DNA from: Apostichopus japonicus
Taxonomy: Eukaryota; Echinodermata; Holothuroidea; Aspidochirotida; Stichopodidae
Assembly (NCBI RefSeq): GCF_037975245.1
Contig: NC_092569.1
Span: 12,508,501-12,572,500, forward strand
DNA: 64,000 nucleotides
Direction of reading: 5' to 3'
The notes under the pieces are model-generated. The model searched no databases, was not told the DNA's origin, and worked only from the letters and a program-made list of their open reading frames with translations. This document shows positions 12,722 to 23,254 of this stretch, one piece after another. Numbering within the stretch: position 1 is the first letter of the stretch; each line of letters begins with the position of its first letter. Position numbers and translations under genes: made by a program.

Positions 12722-13386
12722 TCGATCAAAAGACCGGTGTAAGTGGGACATGCAATGTATGGTTTTTGTCAACAGTTTTGTCCGTCAACAATTTTACAAC
12801 AGTTTGCTTCACGTACACAGATTTTTTAATATTTCGTGCCTCAAACAAGGCTTTTATTTACACTTTTTTTCTCGTGCACAGAGAGCTAAAACAAAAATCG
12901 CAAACGTATACATTATGCAAAAACCAAAGTACATACAACAATAAAAAATAAAAAAACACATATATGATCTTGTTATTTATATTACATTACATTATGGGAA
13001 ATTACAAGTCATTCAATCAAAAACTCAAGTATCATTGTTACAATATGCCTCTAGAACATTCCATTTGCCAATGAATTTAACCATGTTGCCATTATTTACT
13101 GCAATCTGCTGTATAACTTATAGTGAAATTTTATCAAATAGTAAAATGCTGCAATTGAAGGAATTTGATTCCTGAATCTTCCATCATGAATGACTTTTTT
13201 TTACTAAAATGAAGCACAAATTGATTCACCTACATGCACAGATGATACGAGGAACTGTTGAAATATTTAAACTGTTGAAATTAAAACTGACTATTATTGC
13301 ACTGTCCGTATATTTCGGAGCAGCTGCATGGGCGCTATTATTCACCTGTTAACCGATACCCTCAGTCAAAAAACATATAGTTTGAA
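12722..13386. other. A-only segment of about 665 bp
   Basis: Copy B joins the sequences matching 12721 and 13387 directly (near 55055). The segment is AT-rich, without inverted ends, target duplication or a recognised gene, so a deletion in B is as likely as an insertion in A. Confidence 0.45.
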
Positions 13387-13668
13387 GGTTTATATACATG
13401 TACAGATGAAACCAGTCACCTGTAACTGGCTGAACTTTAGCCTATTGAAACAAATAGTCAACACATCCGTGCACAAAGTACAATTCAGTGACTTTAATAT
13501 CAGTGGTCCTCTATGGGCACCCTGCGGGTCCATTCCGGCGCGAGCAAGATTCAATTTTATACCCGCGAAACTGCGAAAGGAACATCGCCCCCACAATCTT
13601 GCAATAACAGGCTTAACTTCCACCCTATACGATTGCGCAATCTAGGTGTAGTTAGTTTATAGTGATGT

Positions 13669-13674
13669 TTTATT
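13669..13674 (-). promoter_or_regulatory. Candidate poly(A) signal of fucosyltransferase A
   Basis: AATAAA on the minus strand, about 163 bases past the stop codon at 13837. The equivalent hexamer is kept in copy B at 55340-55345. Confidence 0.5.
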
Positions 13675-13836
13675 CTTACCGACCCCTTTGTTCCAACGAA
13701 TGAGTTTGTTTATGGTCCTCGTAGGAAATTAATGAAGATCCCTCGCTCTGTTGTCTGTTTCACAGAACATTTTGAATGATTCATATCACTGCATTAAAAT
13801 ATGTAAAATAAAAATTGTCACCCTCCTCCCAACATT

Positions 13837-15069
13837 TCATTTCAAAAATTTCAAAAAGTTTGAATAATCTTTGATCCATTTGTGATGTCCACATTCGTTA
13901 CACCCCCCTAGCCAATTTAGCCCATATGGGTCGAAGACTCGCTTTGATAAATCTTTTTTTTTTGCTTCCAGGAAGTCGATTAATCTACAAACACCGAAAT
14001 CTGTAAGTGATGTTATATCTCTAATAGGGTTACATTTCACTGTGCCATTGGTTTTCCATTGAAAATATGAATCATAGAGATCTTTATCCTTTGATACCCT
14101 TAGGATATAGTCTGCCAAATCCTTCAACGAATCAAAATCGTCAGCGTGAATGAACGAATTAGACGGAGCCTGTCGTTCGTAATCCACTTTTGGGGCACCT
14201 ATTACAACAGGAATAGCTTTAAAGAGAGAGAAAACATTCCAAAATTTTTCTGTAATATAACCCCCACAACAACTATTTTCGAATGCAGCAATAAATTTGT
14301 ACTTTCTGAAAACCCTTGTGCAGTTCACCCAAGATTGCTTAGGACAGGATATTTCACCACAATCCCCGTACATGTCGATTGGTATGTAGTTTCCAAGATC
14401 ATGTACGGCATCCGATCTCCTCCACATTGGGGTACTGCAATGACTTGAGACCCACGCCATCAAATGTTCCTTCTGATAGAAATTTGACTCGAACTTTAAA
14501 GCTGTTTTTTCCTCACCGGTGAAGGGAGAGAAAGCTCCATATGGGGTATAAATATCTGATTTGGGATGATACGTAGAACTGATGTTAAAATGAATATCAC
14601 TCATTTCTATGGGTGGAATAAACTTCCTGGAAGTAAACGCACTCTCCTCGGTTGCAAATACCCACAGTTGATTATGTTGCCTTCTTTTCGCAAGTTCCTG
14701 CCAAATGTCAATGTCACCAATTATTCCCGAGAAAATCAATACATCTGCTCGTTGAGTATTACCAGATTCATAGGTAGCTTTTTCAATTCGGACCGATGAA
14801 TTTTCAATCCGTAGTTCGCAAGTAACGAATCTTGGAAGTATTAATTGATTTGCCCAAAAGACCGAAGTGGCGACAATAGCTACTCGGTATTGCACATCAG
14901 TACCTTCGACAGGCGTTTGTAAACCCCTTGACATAACATCTCTTTGAAGAGGGATTGTTGAGTCATACAATAATTTACCGTCCATCGTTAATAAACCGAA
15001 GCAAGTTATCGAAACTGTTAAGAACATAACCAAGACACAAGCAATTAAGATATGTTTGGTGTTTGCCAT
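13837..15069 (-). CDS. Alpha-1,3-fucosyltransferase (GT10), copy A
   Basis: Single-exon gene of 410 residues. Glycosyltransferase family 10 enzymes transfer fucose from GDP-fucose to GlcNAc-containing glycans in the Golgi. Residues 6-27 form one hydrophobic segment behind a short basic tail, the usual type II anchor. Family landmarks in order: DMYGDCG (232-238), FENSCCGGYITEKFW (263-277), VVIGAP (288-293) and FIHADDF (306-312), then a cysteine-rich C-terminus ending GGCNECGHHK. The GYITEK stretch has Gly where most animal members have Asp. Sequons are at Asn 90, 162, 249 and 341. The start is the ATG at 15069; upstream codons in frame are TTG, CTG and ACG, then a TGA near 15099, so this is the first Met. 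The last residues FLKFLK reflect a 9-base tandem repeat absent in B. Acceptor specificity cannot be read from sequence. In an echinoderm, fucosylation of sulfated polysaccharide or Lewis-type glycans are both possible. Confidence 0.93.
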   Translation of the reverse strand: MANTKHILIACVLVMFLTVSITCFGLLTMDGKLLYDSTIPLQRDVMSRGLQTPVEGTDVQYRVAIVATSVFWANQLILPRFVTCELRIENSSVRIEKATYESGNTQRADVLIFSGIIGDIDIWQELAKRRQHNQLWVFATEESAFTSRKFIPPIEMSDIHFNISSTYHPKSDIYTPYGAFSPFTGEEKTALKFESNFYQKEHLMAWVSSHCSTPMWRRSDAVHDLGNYIPIDMYGDCGEISCPKQSWVNCTRVFRKYKFIAAFENSCCGGYITEKFWNVFSLFKAIPVVIGAPKVDYERQAPSNSFIHADDFDSLKDLADYILRVSKDKDLYDSYFQWKTNGTVKCNPIRDITSLTDFGVCRLIDFLEAKKKDLSKRVFDPYGLNWLGGCNECGHHKWIKDYSNFLKFLK

Positions 15070-16383
15070 CGTCAGCAAACGGTCGATGATAAATCAAAGC
15101 AATATCAAAAATAAGCTCCACGAATGGGACAAATAAAATCCGAACGACTGAAATGTATTAACAGAAGTATAACGTCATATAGCTATGTCGTCGAAGAAAG
15201 TGGAGTTGCAATCAGTGAATGTTCACATGACTCGCTTACTACTAATTTTCTGTTAACGTTTGAATCCAGATGGAACATTATTATAATTTAACTATGATGA
15301 TAAAATGAATGATGCTAGACTAAAGCCTTCTGACAAATCATGCCTGCAATGTGGTGTAACATCCATCGGCGGCTAGCTATAGTATATAGGCATTCCGCTG
15401 AGTTTGAAGGTGAACGCGAATTATGACATTGTTATACGTATGCCATAAATGAACAAAACAGTAGGCCTATTGATACCAAATTCTCCTTCAATTGTGTTCG
15501 GTCAAGGTGATTCTTTTCTCTGAAGTGTGATACCAGCTTATCAGGGAAAATACTGTCCTTTTGAATTGATTATGGAAGATTGTATTTGGTCGATGTGGCA
15601 TATAGCTGCTCATCAGGTGTGGGCTTCTTCGTATAACCTATATAATGAGCTGCTATAGTTCTAGACTATATTCAGACCTACATCCTTGCAGTCTAATCAA
15701 CACTCTGCATTCTGTAATAAACGCACACGAACCGATGTCATTTCCTGACCTGGTTTGGCAGATTCCCTACAGTTGCATTGTTATTTTAAGGTATACTTCT
15801 GTTATCTCATCGCTCCCATAGGAAACTAAGTAGGCCATGGCTAGTAATATAGGCTCTAGTATTACTTGCCATTTTTTCTCTTCATTTCATGTATATATAT
15901 ATATTGCACAGGCATGTACTATAGAACAATGACCTCTCTTCTTGTACCTATAGTGTACATTGCATTTAGATATATAACAAATAAATCACCATTTCATCAC
16001 TTCCCAAATGAGCTTACATGACTACCTCAAAACCAAACCCTAACCCCCACCCCCTTCCCTCTCCAACCTTGTCGCACATCAGACTTCTGTATAATTGCAT
16101 CCAATGGAAACACGTAAGAAGTTAGCAATTCGGTCTACCTCAAGCCAACGTCAACCTCCTTCCACCTCCGAAAAACTCCCCACTCGGGCAATCAGAAATG
16201 TCTTTCAAGAATCGGAGCTATCCTCAATAATAGGGTGTAAATACACTCAAATTAGTACAACATAAGGTGGGGGCGGGGGGACTTACCACTTTATGTAAAT
16301 GACACTGAATTTTTATATAACTTGTTCAAGTCTTTCACTCTGCCAAAATCACCTTGGATCTCCGTCCGTATACAGAATATTAT
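15070..16383. other. Upstream of fucosyltransferase A, intergenic
   Basis: No other gene is seen. The first few hundred bases should hold the 5' UTR and promoter, but no clear TATA box or upstream exon can be named. Copy B (56735-58063) is colinear with small indels. Confidence 0.45.
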
Positions 16384-16394
16384 GATATATATAT

Positions 16395-16425
<31 letters not shown>

Positions 16426-16460
16426 AATATATATATACATATATATATATATACATATAC

Positions 16461-16528
<68 letters not shown>
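16384..16528. repeat. AT microsatellite, ~145 bp (copy A)
   Basis: (TA)n interrupted by AAATAT and CATATA variants. It is orthologous to the ~531-bp pure (TA)n tract at 58064-58594, with the same flanks (ATACAGAATATTAT and GGTCGACTTAGG). Confidence 0.97.
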
Positions 16529-16530
<2 letters not shown>

Positions 16531-17798
16531 TCGACTTAGGAATTTTCACCCAACTCCCTTAACATGTAAGAATATTTGAAAGCTCCCAAAAAGTAACATA
16601 ATCAACTGTCTGATTGCAAAATTTGACAAAGATACAACTCTACCAGCAGCAGTAGCTAAAATTTCTTGCATAGATACGTAAAATGATCTGTTCATAGTTA
16701 CTTTAGTTTCAATTATACATCATCATTCATTAAACATTATCACATGAACATTTCAAAAAACCTAATCTTCTGTGTCCTGTGAGATTTGCAACTTAAACAT
16801 GCTGGTATATAATTGAGCATTGTAGTACCGTTCCAACGAGGTAAACTTACTATCAGCTCTTTGACAGGATTATGATGCAATACTATTAAGCAAAATGGAT
16901 CAATACTTATACATCCTCAAGTTAGAGGATGGATCTTGAATATTTGGTGGTAGTCAGTTAACACTGAAATTATTTTTCTTCACTTTTCACATAAATACCC
17001 CACCTCTTTAACGTTTACAGTAAACATCATTTTAAAGCTAAAGTTAAATCATAATCAACTGTCGGCCATGAAGAAAATGACAAAGATAGACTTTTCCTGT
17101 AGCTACCCATATATAAGCAGTATTTTCATAATCTGCTGCAGATGATAGTTTAATTTCAACTAAGAGTCAACAATTAACCATTACCAAATAAAGAATGAAG
17201 AATGAAATGAACCGATATAGTTATCTTGAAAGAAAATGGAACAATAGTGAACTTTGTGACATGAAACATATTTGCATTAAAACTGACCATTAGCATTCTT
17301 GGGACACTGAATGCTATGACAGTATATCAATTTCATGTTACAGTTTGTGTAATAAATGTTACATTCACCATGGTAAGCACACAATCATCACATTGATTGG
17401 ATTTATTAATATAAGGCTGAGTATTAAGCACAACGAATCTAAACACTCTTACAATAACAACAATCCCTCAAGTCATCCGATGTGACTGGTCTGAAAATGT
17501 AATGACAAAGAAACAACTCTTCCTGAAGTCAATTTAAAACAAGCAAAAACTTTAGATACACAGTGATTTGTTCATTATTATAGTTAAATTTGAATTAGCA
17601 TGCAAACCAATCAAAACAAGTAGTGGCGAAATGAAAGGATATAATCTTTTTTTTATTATCAGAAACTGGAAGATATACATCAAAGTGAACTTTGAGATGT
17701 GGAAACGTGGAATGCTGACTATGACGACTGCTACACTGCAGTTACATTGTCTTTGATGTTGGCACGGTAAGCACGAACATCCTGAATCTGCTTGCACT
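16529..17798. other. AT-rich non-coding stretch
   Basis: Downstream (3') of the SAMD3-like terminal exon on the minus strand; it may contain its 3' UTR. No coding exon was recognised. It is conserved at 58595-59854 in copy B. Confidence 0.45.
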
Positions 17799-18028
17799 TT
17801 ACACTACCAGTCCAGGCAACTCATAAACAACTTTTTGGTAAAATTCCCAGGCATCAAGGCATGCCTTTTGGAATTCCAGATTAAACACATACAATGATTT
17901 GAAGCACACACCAATGGCCTTCATAAATGTCCTCTGAGGTAGGGCATGTCTCTCGATGATCACAAATAACTGCTGAGGATGTATTTTGCCTTCTCCAAGA
18001 AGTAACACATATGGCCGCTGAGGCTTTT
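17799..18028 (-). CDS. Terminal exon of a SAMD3-like protein gene (copy A)
   Basis: The exon begins after the acceptor ATATTTCAG and runs 75 codons to TAA at 17799, entering with two bases of a split codon. It encodes a hydrophobic, conserved-looking segment with PYVLLLGEGK, QLFVIIERHA, CFKSLYVFNLEFQKACLDAW and FYQKVVYELPG. This resembles the C-terminal block of the large, poorly characterised SAMD3-like / uncharacterised-LOC family of fish and marine invertebrates (recalled resemblance, not a search). A hAT-like element sits only 23 bases upstream of the acceptor, inside the intron. No convincing upstream exon was found on this strand, so this may be an orphaned exon. Copy B differs by only two residues over the wider frame. 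Confidence 0.5.
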
Positions 18029-18050
18029 CTGAAATATTTTGCAAATAATC

Positions 18051-18849
18051 CAGGGGCGTAGCCGGGATTTTTAAAGTTGTAGGCACGACTATCTGAGCGG
18101 AGCGCCACCATCGGTTTTACAAAACCCCAGATGGCCGGAAACGGCCCTTCCCGAGTGTTCATTCTGGTTCCCTGGCCTCTTGCTAACTTGAGACACCTCA
18201 TTCAATATCACTTTTAAACCCCCAAAACAAACGAGCTATAATAGTACGTAATGATACCCAATTCTGAGTTTACAAGCGCAAATATGAATGTGTGAATGTT
18301 GAGAAATAATAGTGAAATGTAGGCTCAACCCTAGTTAGCGTAAGTACTTACACTTTGATGAAAATGACGCCGATGTAGAACATCGTGAATGAACCCAAGA
18401 GAAGTTGGTATCGAAAAGGCTGTTTAGGAACTTCGACGGCGATCGTGACAACAACAGGCAACAAAGTTATTGCAGCTCTATAAAGTATGTTAATCAACGA
18501 TAGGCTTATTTGACTGTGGAATGTTTCTCAACTGAAATATTATCTGCGTAAACGGGTTCTTAACTAGATGTTAAAAACTGACAAGGTCGGATCCTAGTCT
18601 TTTTCGGCGGGTAGAGTGTTGAATGAAACGGCACGCGATAGAAATGACAGCCTAGATGACAGAAGAATAGGCCACTTAATTTAGCCATATTCTTGCTACG
18701 TTCATTTCAATAGTTTTTCCTGTCTAGATTCTTAAACTCGTCCAGCAAGTTTATGGATTTGAATTATGGGTGTTTTTAAAAAAAAAAATATAACTTGGCC
18801 AAAAATGTGTAGGCCCGGGCCTACAGTGCTACATACTGGCTACGCACTG
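18051..18849. mobile_element. hAT-like element with exon-like cargo (copy A)
   Basis: The left end is CAGGGGCGTAGCCGGG; the reverse complement of the right end is CAGTGCGTAGCCAG. Such ends are typical of hAT transposons. No 8-bp target duplication is visible. The arms (18051 to about 18252 and about 18527-18849) match the element at 24026-26145 in inverse orientation, but the interiors differ completely. Present in both A and B, so it is older than their split. No transposase: non-autonomous. Confidence 0.7.
18352..18477 (-). pseudogene. Exon-like fragment carried by the hAT-like element
   Basis: On the minus strand the segment follows an acceptor ACTTTATAG and ends AAAGT before GTAAGT. It has one open frame of 41 codons, including LLPVVVTIAVEVP, KQPFRYQLLLG and FTMFYIGVIFIK, which reads like one or two membrane helices of a host protein. 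I cannot name the protein. It lies exactly in the part of the element not shared with the related copy at 24026-26145, which suggests capture of a genomic fragment including intron edges. The same sequence is in copy B at about 60414-60539. It could alternatively be an exon of a host gene into which the arms were rearranged. Confidence 0.4.
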
Positions 18850-21110
18850 TAGGCCCTTCTATTTTATGTCTGTCATAATAAGAAAAAAGACCTGTGGTAC
18901 ATTACGCCCTGTCCACTGATTACTATGCATGATATCTGCACCAAAAACAACAGGGACCACCCTTGGGTTAATGGTTATAATCATACCTAGTATCAACTCA
19001 AACATAAATTGATTTTTTCAGATTTTGTGTTTACATGCTTATTTCAGAAATATTCTCATTTGGCCACGCCAATCATCAATATTTAATAAGCAAACCCAAA
19101 ATGGCAGTGAAAACATAGTGATGATGGTCCCAAGGCTCCACACCAAATATTAAGTAAATGTCAGCTACTTGGAATTGCCTTGTTTTAAGTTTAGCACATT
19201 AAGCCCCCCACCTCCCCCCCCCCCCAATTCCTATACAAGATATCTTCACTGCAAACAACAGGGAACACCATTCTGCTATGTATCAACTCAAAATAATGTA
19301 GGATTCTTGACATATCATGTATACAAGGAAACATCTCACGCACAGGACATCACCATTAAAAAAGAAAGCCCAAGTGTTGGAGTGTTGGAAAACAATGTTC
19401 AACGATATAATTTCTCCATAAAAAACATTCATCTTAAAAATCAGTACCTTTGACAAATTTACCCTCTACCAGGATTTAAGTAGTTGGTAACAATTCTTCA
19501 TTCCATTAAGATCAAATATATCTGCATCAAATGTTTGCATAGTATCCCAAACACAAACTGACATAATAACAAATGTGGTGGGCATAAGGTCAGGCAAACT
19601 TACACAATGGAAGTCTACGAAAGCCGCACATGATTCCTTTACATATAGTTGTTGCATCTCCCAGGAACAAGTTTGCCAACTGCATACTTAAGTTAAAGTT
19701 AGGCCTAAAGTACAGGTAGGCATGGCCGCACTAACATTTACATCGTCCTCGTCCTCGAAAGGGACTTTTATTGTGCTCATTTATATTTTTCTTCTCTCAA
19801 GAATGACAAAATTAAATACAAATAAAAACATACATAGATACATAAGTTACATGCTTTGTTAGTAATAATGATAACATATTTTTACATAAATATAACAAAA
19901 AACAATCGAAGAATGTTTGGTTACCTTTCATAAAGGCAACAAAATGTTAATAAGTGCAAAAAAGTTATACCATGGTAGCCAGAACTTTTCCCATTTATCT
20001 TCAGTCATGTTGCTTGAAAGAGTATATATTTTTTGCACCAAGCAAAATAATCTTTCAGAAAATGATTCATGTTATTGACTGAAGGACTTGTCTTCTTCAA
20101 TTTTTGAAAGAAAGATGACATATTTTACCAAAATTATTATAAGGTTAAAGATTTTATCAAACTTCCCACCAAGTAAAATCGATTTAGGATTTAAGACAAA
20201 AAAAAAATTGATGTAGGAAAGTGACTCGGGCTAGCCAAGATTTTGTAAAATCATTGAACATTGAAATAATTCTTTCTTTCCACACATAAAGTAGCAATGT
20301 ACTGTATAGCACTAAGCACACCAGTCACAGTTGCCACAAGTTCCAGTTATTGTTATGGAACTTGTGCTTAATTGTAGAATGCCCGCCACCTTTTGAATCT
20401 CACACATTATGACCGGAAGTCCTTATAGTAAGCAATTGCTCCGGCAATTGATATCGTAGGAACAATAATGAATCTGAAGATTAATGACTCAACAAAGGTA
20501 GCTAGGTCAATTACAAACAGTAGGCCTACACCATCATTAGTTACAACGCAAGGCTGGGATGTAAATGATGAACAATGGACCCTGTGGTATGGCCCAATCA
20601 GATCAGCCTACACGTGTTAAACTCTTTGTATCCTATAGGCTGTAAATATTTACACAGCAAACTGATCCTAACTTAGTGCTATAGAAATAGAACAGGCTAT
20701 TGTTAGTAGTGTAGTAGTGCACTATACAAATGCTACAAAAAGGACCTAGTATATGCCTGTCGTGTTATGGCTAATATCTTTCACCAACGGTAGCTTACCC
20801 TTCGGTTTCTCTTTCACTTAAGAAGTTATTCTTTTGCTATCTGAGGAAAGAGCTCGTCTCTGTTTTGAGATTTCGGTAAAATACTGGTAACATTTTTTAT
20901 TGCATTCTCCTCTGTCTCTTAGGCTATACCCATAACACACTTTGTTTGCAGTGTCCAAGACTTTTCCGAATTCTTTTAACGAAATCAAGTCACGACCTTT
21001 CATGTATTACATCTATTACTGCGAAACAAAGTATCTATGTTAATGATATTTCATGTATCTTATCATCTAATGTATTTATGTGATCTAATGTATCTACATT
21101 TAATGTATCT
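18850..21110. other. Conserved stretch without a confident gene
   Basis: This is almost identical between A and B (to 63172). Two minus-strand pieces look weakly exon-like: about 19612-19687, which follows TATGCAG and ends before GTAAGT, and 20818-21003, a 61-codon frame from ATG to stop with several Cys and basic residues whose translation is unchanged in copy B. Neither matches a family I recognise, and unchanged translation means little where the DNA is also unchanged. Confidence 0.35.
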
Positions 21111-21122
21111 TATCATAAGCTG
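21111..21122. other. Empty target site of the copy-B SINE insertion
   Basis: TATCATAAGCTG occurs once here. In copy B it is duplicated on both sides of a 115-bp SINE fragment (63173-63184 and 63300-63311). Confidence 0.8.
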
Positions 21123-22653
21123 TGACAAACACGAAGAACTTAATCGCTCTTTTATCGCTGTGGAGCTCAGATTTTTGATTGTTTAATGTCAGGGGGTGGG
21201 GGGGGGCGGAGCAGGGTCACAGGGTTCCATGCAGCCAAGGTTTGTGAAAACTGAAAAAAAAAACATCAGAAGAGACCTTTCCATAAATGAGAAGTGTGTT
21301 TTTTGTTGATGAAAGGACCCTTCCATATTTTTGTAATGGGAAAGGTGCCCTTTTGTGGAGAAGTGTATCAGAGAGTGTAACTAAACCAGTCTGATATGTT
21401 ACTGAAGAATGCACAGACCCATTATTTGTCGGTAAGGTTAATTGAGATAAGTTTGTCTCCCTGCCCCCACCCCCCCCCCCATCACCTCCAGTGAGCCATC
21501 TTCGGCCTGCACGCCGTGACTGGTTGCATTTTCTGAATATAGCTTAGGATAGCTAGGATAGGATAGGATTGGAAACAGACAGCTGCGAGCAACATTCATA
21601 AAGTAATAATTAATTAATTAATTAATTAAAGAATGTCTATCAACTGAGGCTTCAGTGCGACAGGTTGTTCCTGTACCTTTTCATGCTCAATTCCGAAATA
21701 CCTGCTAGGTTTTGCCCCCCCCCCCCACATCTTTTAATTTTTTTTTTGGTTTCTGACAATCAGATAAATCATTGTCGTCTATATACCACTGCCATATCAC
21801 GTGCATTAGTTAAAATGAGTAAAGAAAACGAAGCAGTGAGTTGCATTAATAATCCTATCAAATGTATGGGGTGTATTGTGAACAAATACCCCGTCACCCC
21901 CTTCACCCCCCCCGCACGCAAAAAAAAAAAGAAAGCAAGGAACTACACATCATCCGCTGTATACTTCACAAATATCATGTACATTATTGCTTAATGTACG
22001 TATATACATTATACATGCTTTGAAATATAATATAAGAGAAAATGAGCAGCTACGTAAATTCTGCCGGTGCGGCCAACGACACCTCGTGCCCTCTAAAACA
22101 AGTGACACCCATCTTCCGGTGAAGACTATATCGTTAGCTGGCGAAGTGGCTGGTAATGCTATTAAACGTGCAGTCAGTTAACCAATTGGACCCCATGTAC
22201 ACTAGTTAATTACATGCTTATATCATTTAGAGATCCAGATGTCCCCAGATGGCCCCACTCCTTTAACATATACCTTCGGAGCCACCGAAAGGACTGTTGA
22301 GGCATCTCATAATACGTACCCACCAAACTAACAACTCGGAACGGAAGCCTGAAAGTGCCATAGTATTCTGGTAACACGAGGTGCCAAATATAGCAATTTG
22401 TCTCATCCCAGCTCCCCCAACCCACCCCACCCCACCCTGGTTGGGTTCGTGTTGAAGTCAGCTCTTCCCTGGGGTCCCATTTGTATTGCCACACATGCAT
22501 GGCCCATGTTAGTCCTTGTTTTGATCCTTAAAACACATGCTTTAAAAAAAAAAAATACTTCAAGTAACAACAGTTACAGGACAGAATATTTACAAAGATC
22601 GACGAGTGTTGATATCTTCAAAAGATTCCAACTAAAAGTAAACATCTATAAAG
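21123..22653. other. Intergenic, end of copy A and 3' flank of the fibrinogen-related gene
   Basis: Contains poly-G and poly-C runs, an (ATTA)n tract near 21609-21630 and the last sequence paired with copy B (to 21815). From 21816 onward the sequence has no partner in the window. No gene was recognised. Confidence 0.5.
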
Positions 22654-23216
22654 TCAATATGGTCTCAATTTCATCTCGACAAATTTAACAACATAACGGT
22701 GCTCACTAAGCAGCTTCCAGTAAATACCCTTCAATTCGGATCCATTGTATTGGCCATTGGGATTGAAAAGACTGCACCATTTCCTCGCGTCGTACCAAAA
22801 GGCTCCGTGGTTCTCCACAGCGCATTCAAAGTCATTTGTCCCTTCGACATTGTCGGCATTATCTCGGTCTTTGGTAGACCATGGCGCACCAAGGTTGAAT
22901 ATCATTGAGGGACGAGCTAAAGAAAAGAAAATCTTAATATATATATATATATATATATATATGTTGATACTAGTTGAGACTAGCGGAACACTAGTAGTTG
23001 TACTTCAACATATATTCCGCTCTGTCCACTGGACTTAGAGCACTCTGCGCCAAGATAGACGCCAACCAACCAACCAACTCTCTCTCTCTCTCTATATATA
23101 TATATAAACACATATATATATATATATATATTTATAAACATACAACCAACTTTATATAAACAAATACATAAATATATTTTTTGTTTACTTGAATAAAACA
23201 AACGAAAATTAAAAAG

Positions 23217-23254
<38 letters not shown>

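Larger units (their letters stand above)
1..21815 (+). repeat. Segmental duplication or haplotype copy A
   Basis: This block aligns colinearly with about 40950-64000. Matched landmarks are the SAM-like exons (3377 with 43426), the fucosyltransferase (13837 with 55508), the AT microsatellite (16384 with 58064), the SAMD3-like exon (17799 with 59855) and the right edge (21815 with 64000). Divergence is a few percent on the left and about 1 percent or less from 17.8 kb onward. Segments present only in A are about 1634-2823, 8590-8785, 12244-12588 and 12722-13386. Both outer ends may continue beyond the window. A true tandem duplication and uncollapsed heterozygosity cannot be told apart from sequence alone. 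Confidence 0.93.

Noticed and set aside
14146-14799. Plus-strand frames of 100 and 77 codons
   Set aside because: Antisense shadows of the fucosyltransferase coding sequence; the same occurs at 55808-56416.
15076-15078. TTG as start of the fucosyltransferase
   Set aside because: A longer frame from TTG at 15078 is possible, but the first ATG after the in-frame TGA is at 15069 and is the expected eukaryotic start.
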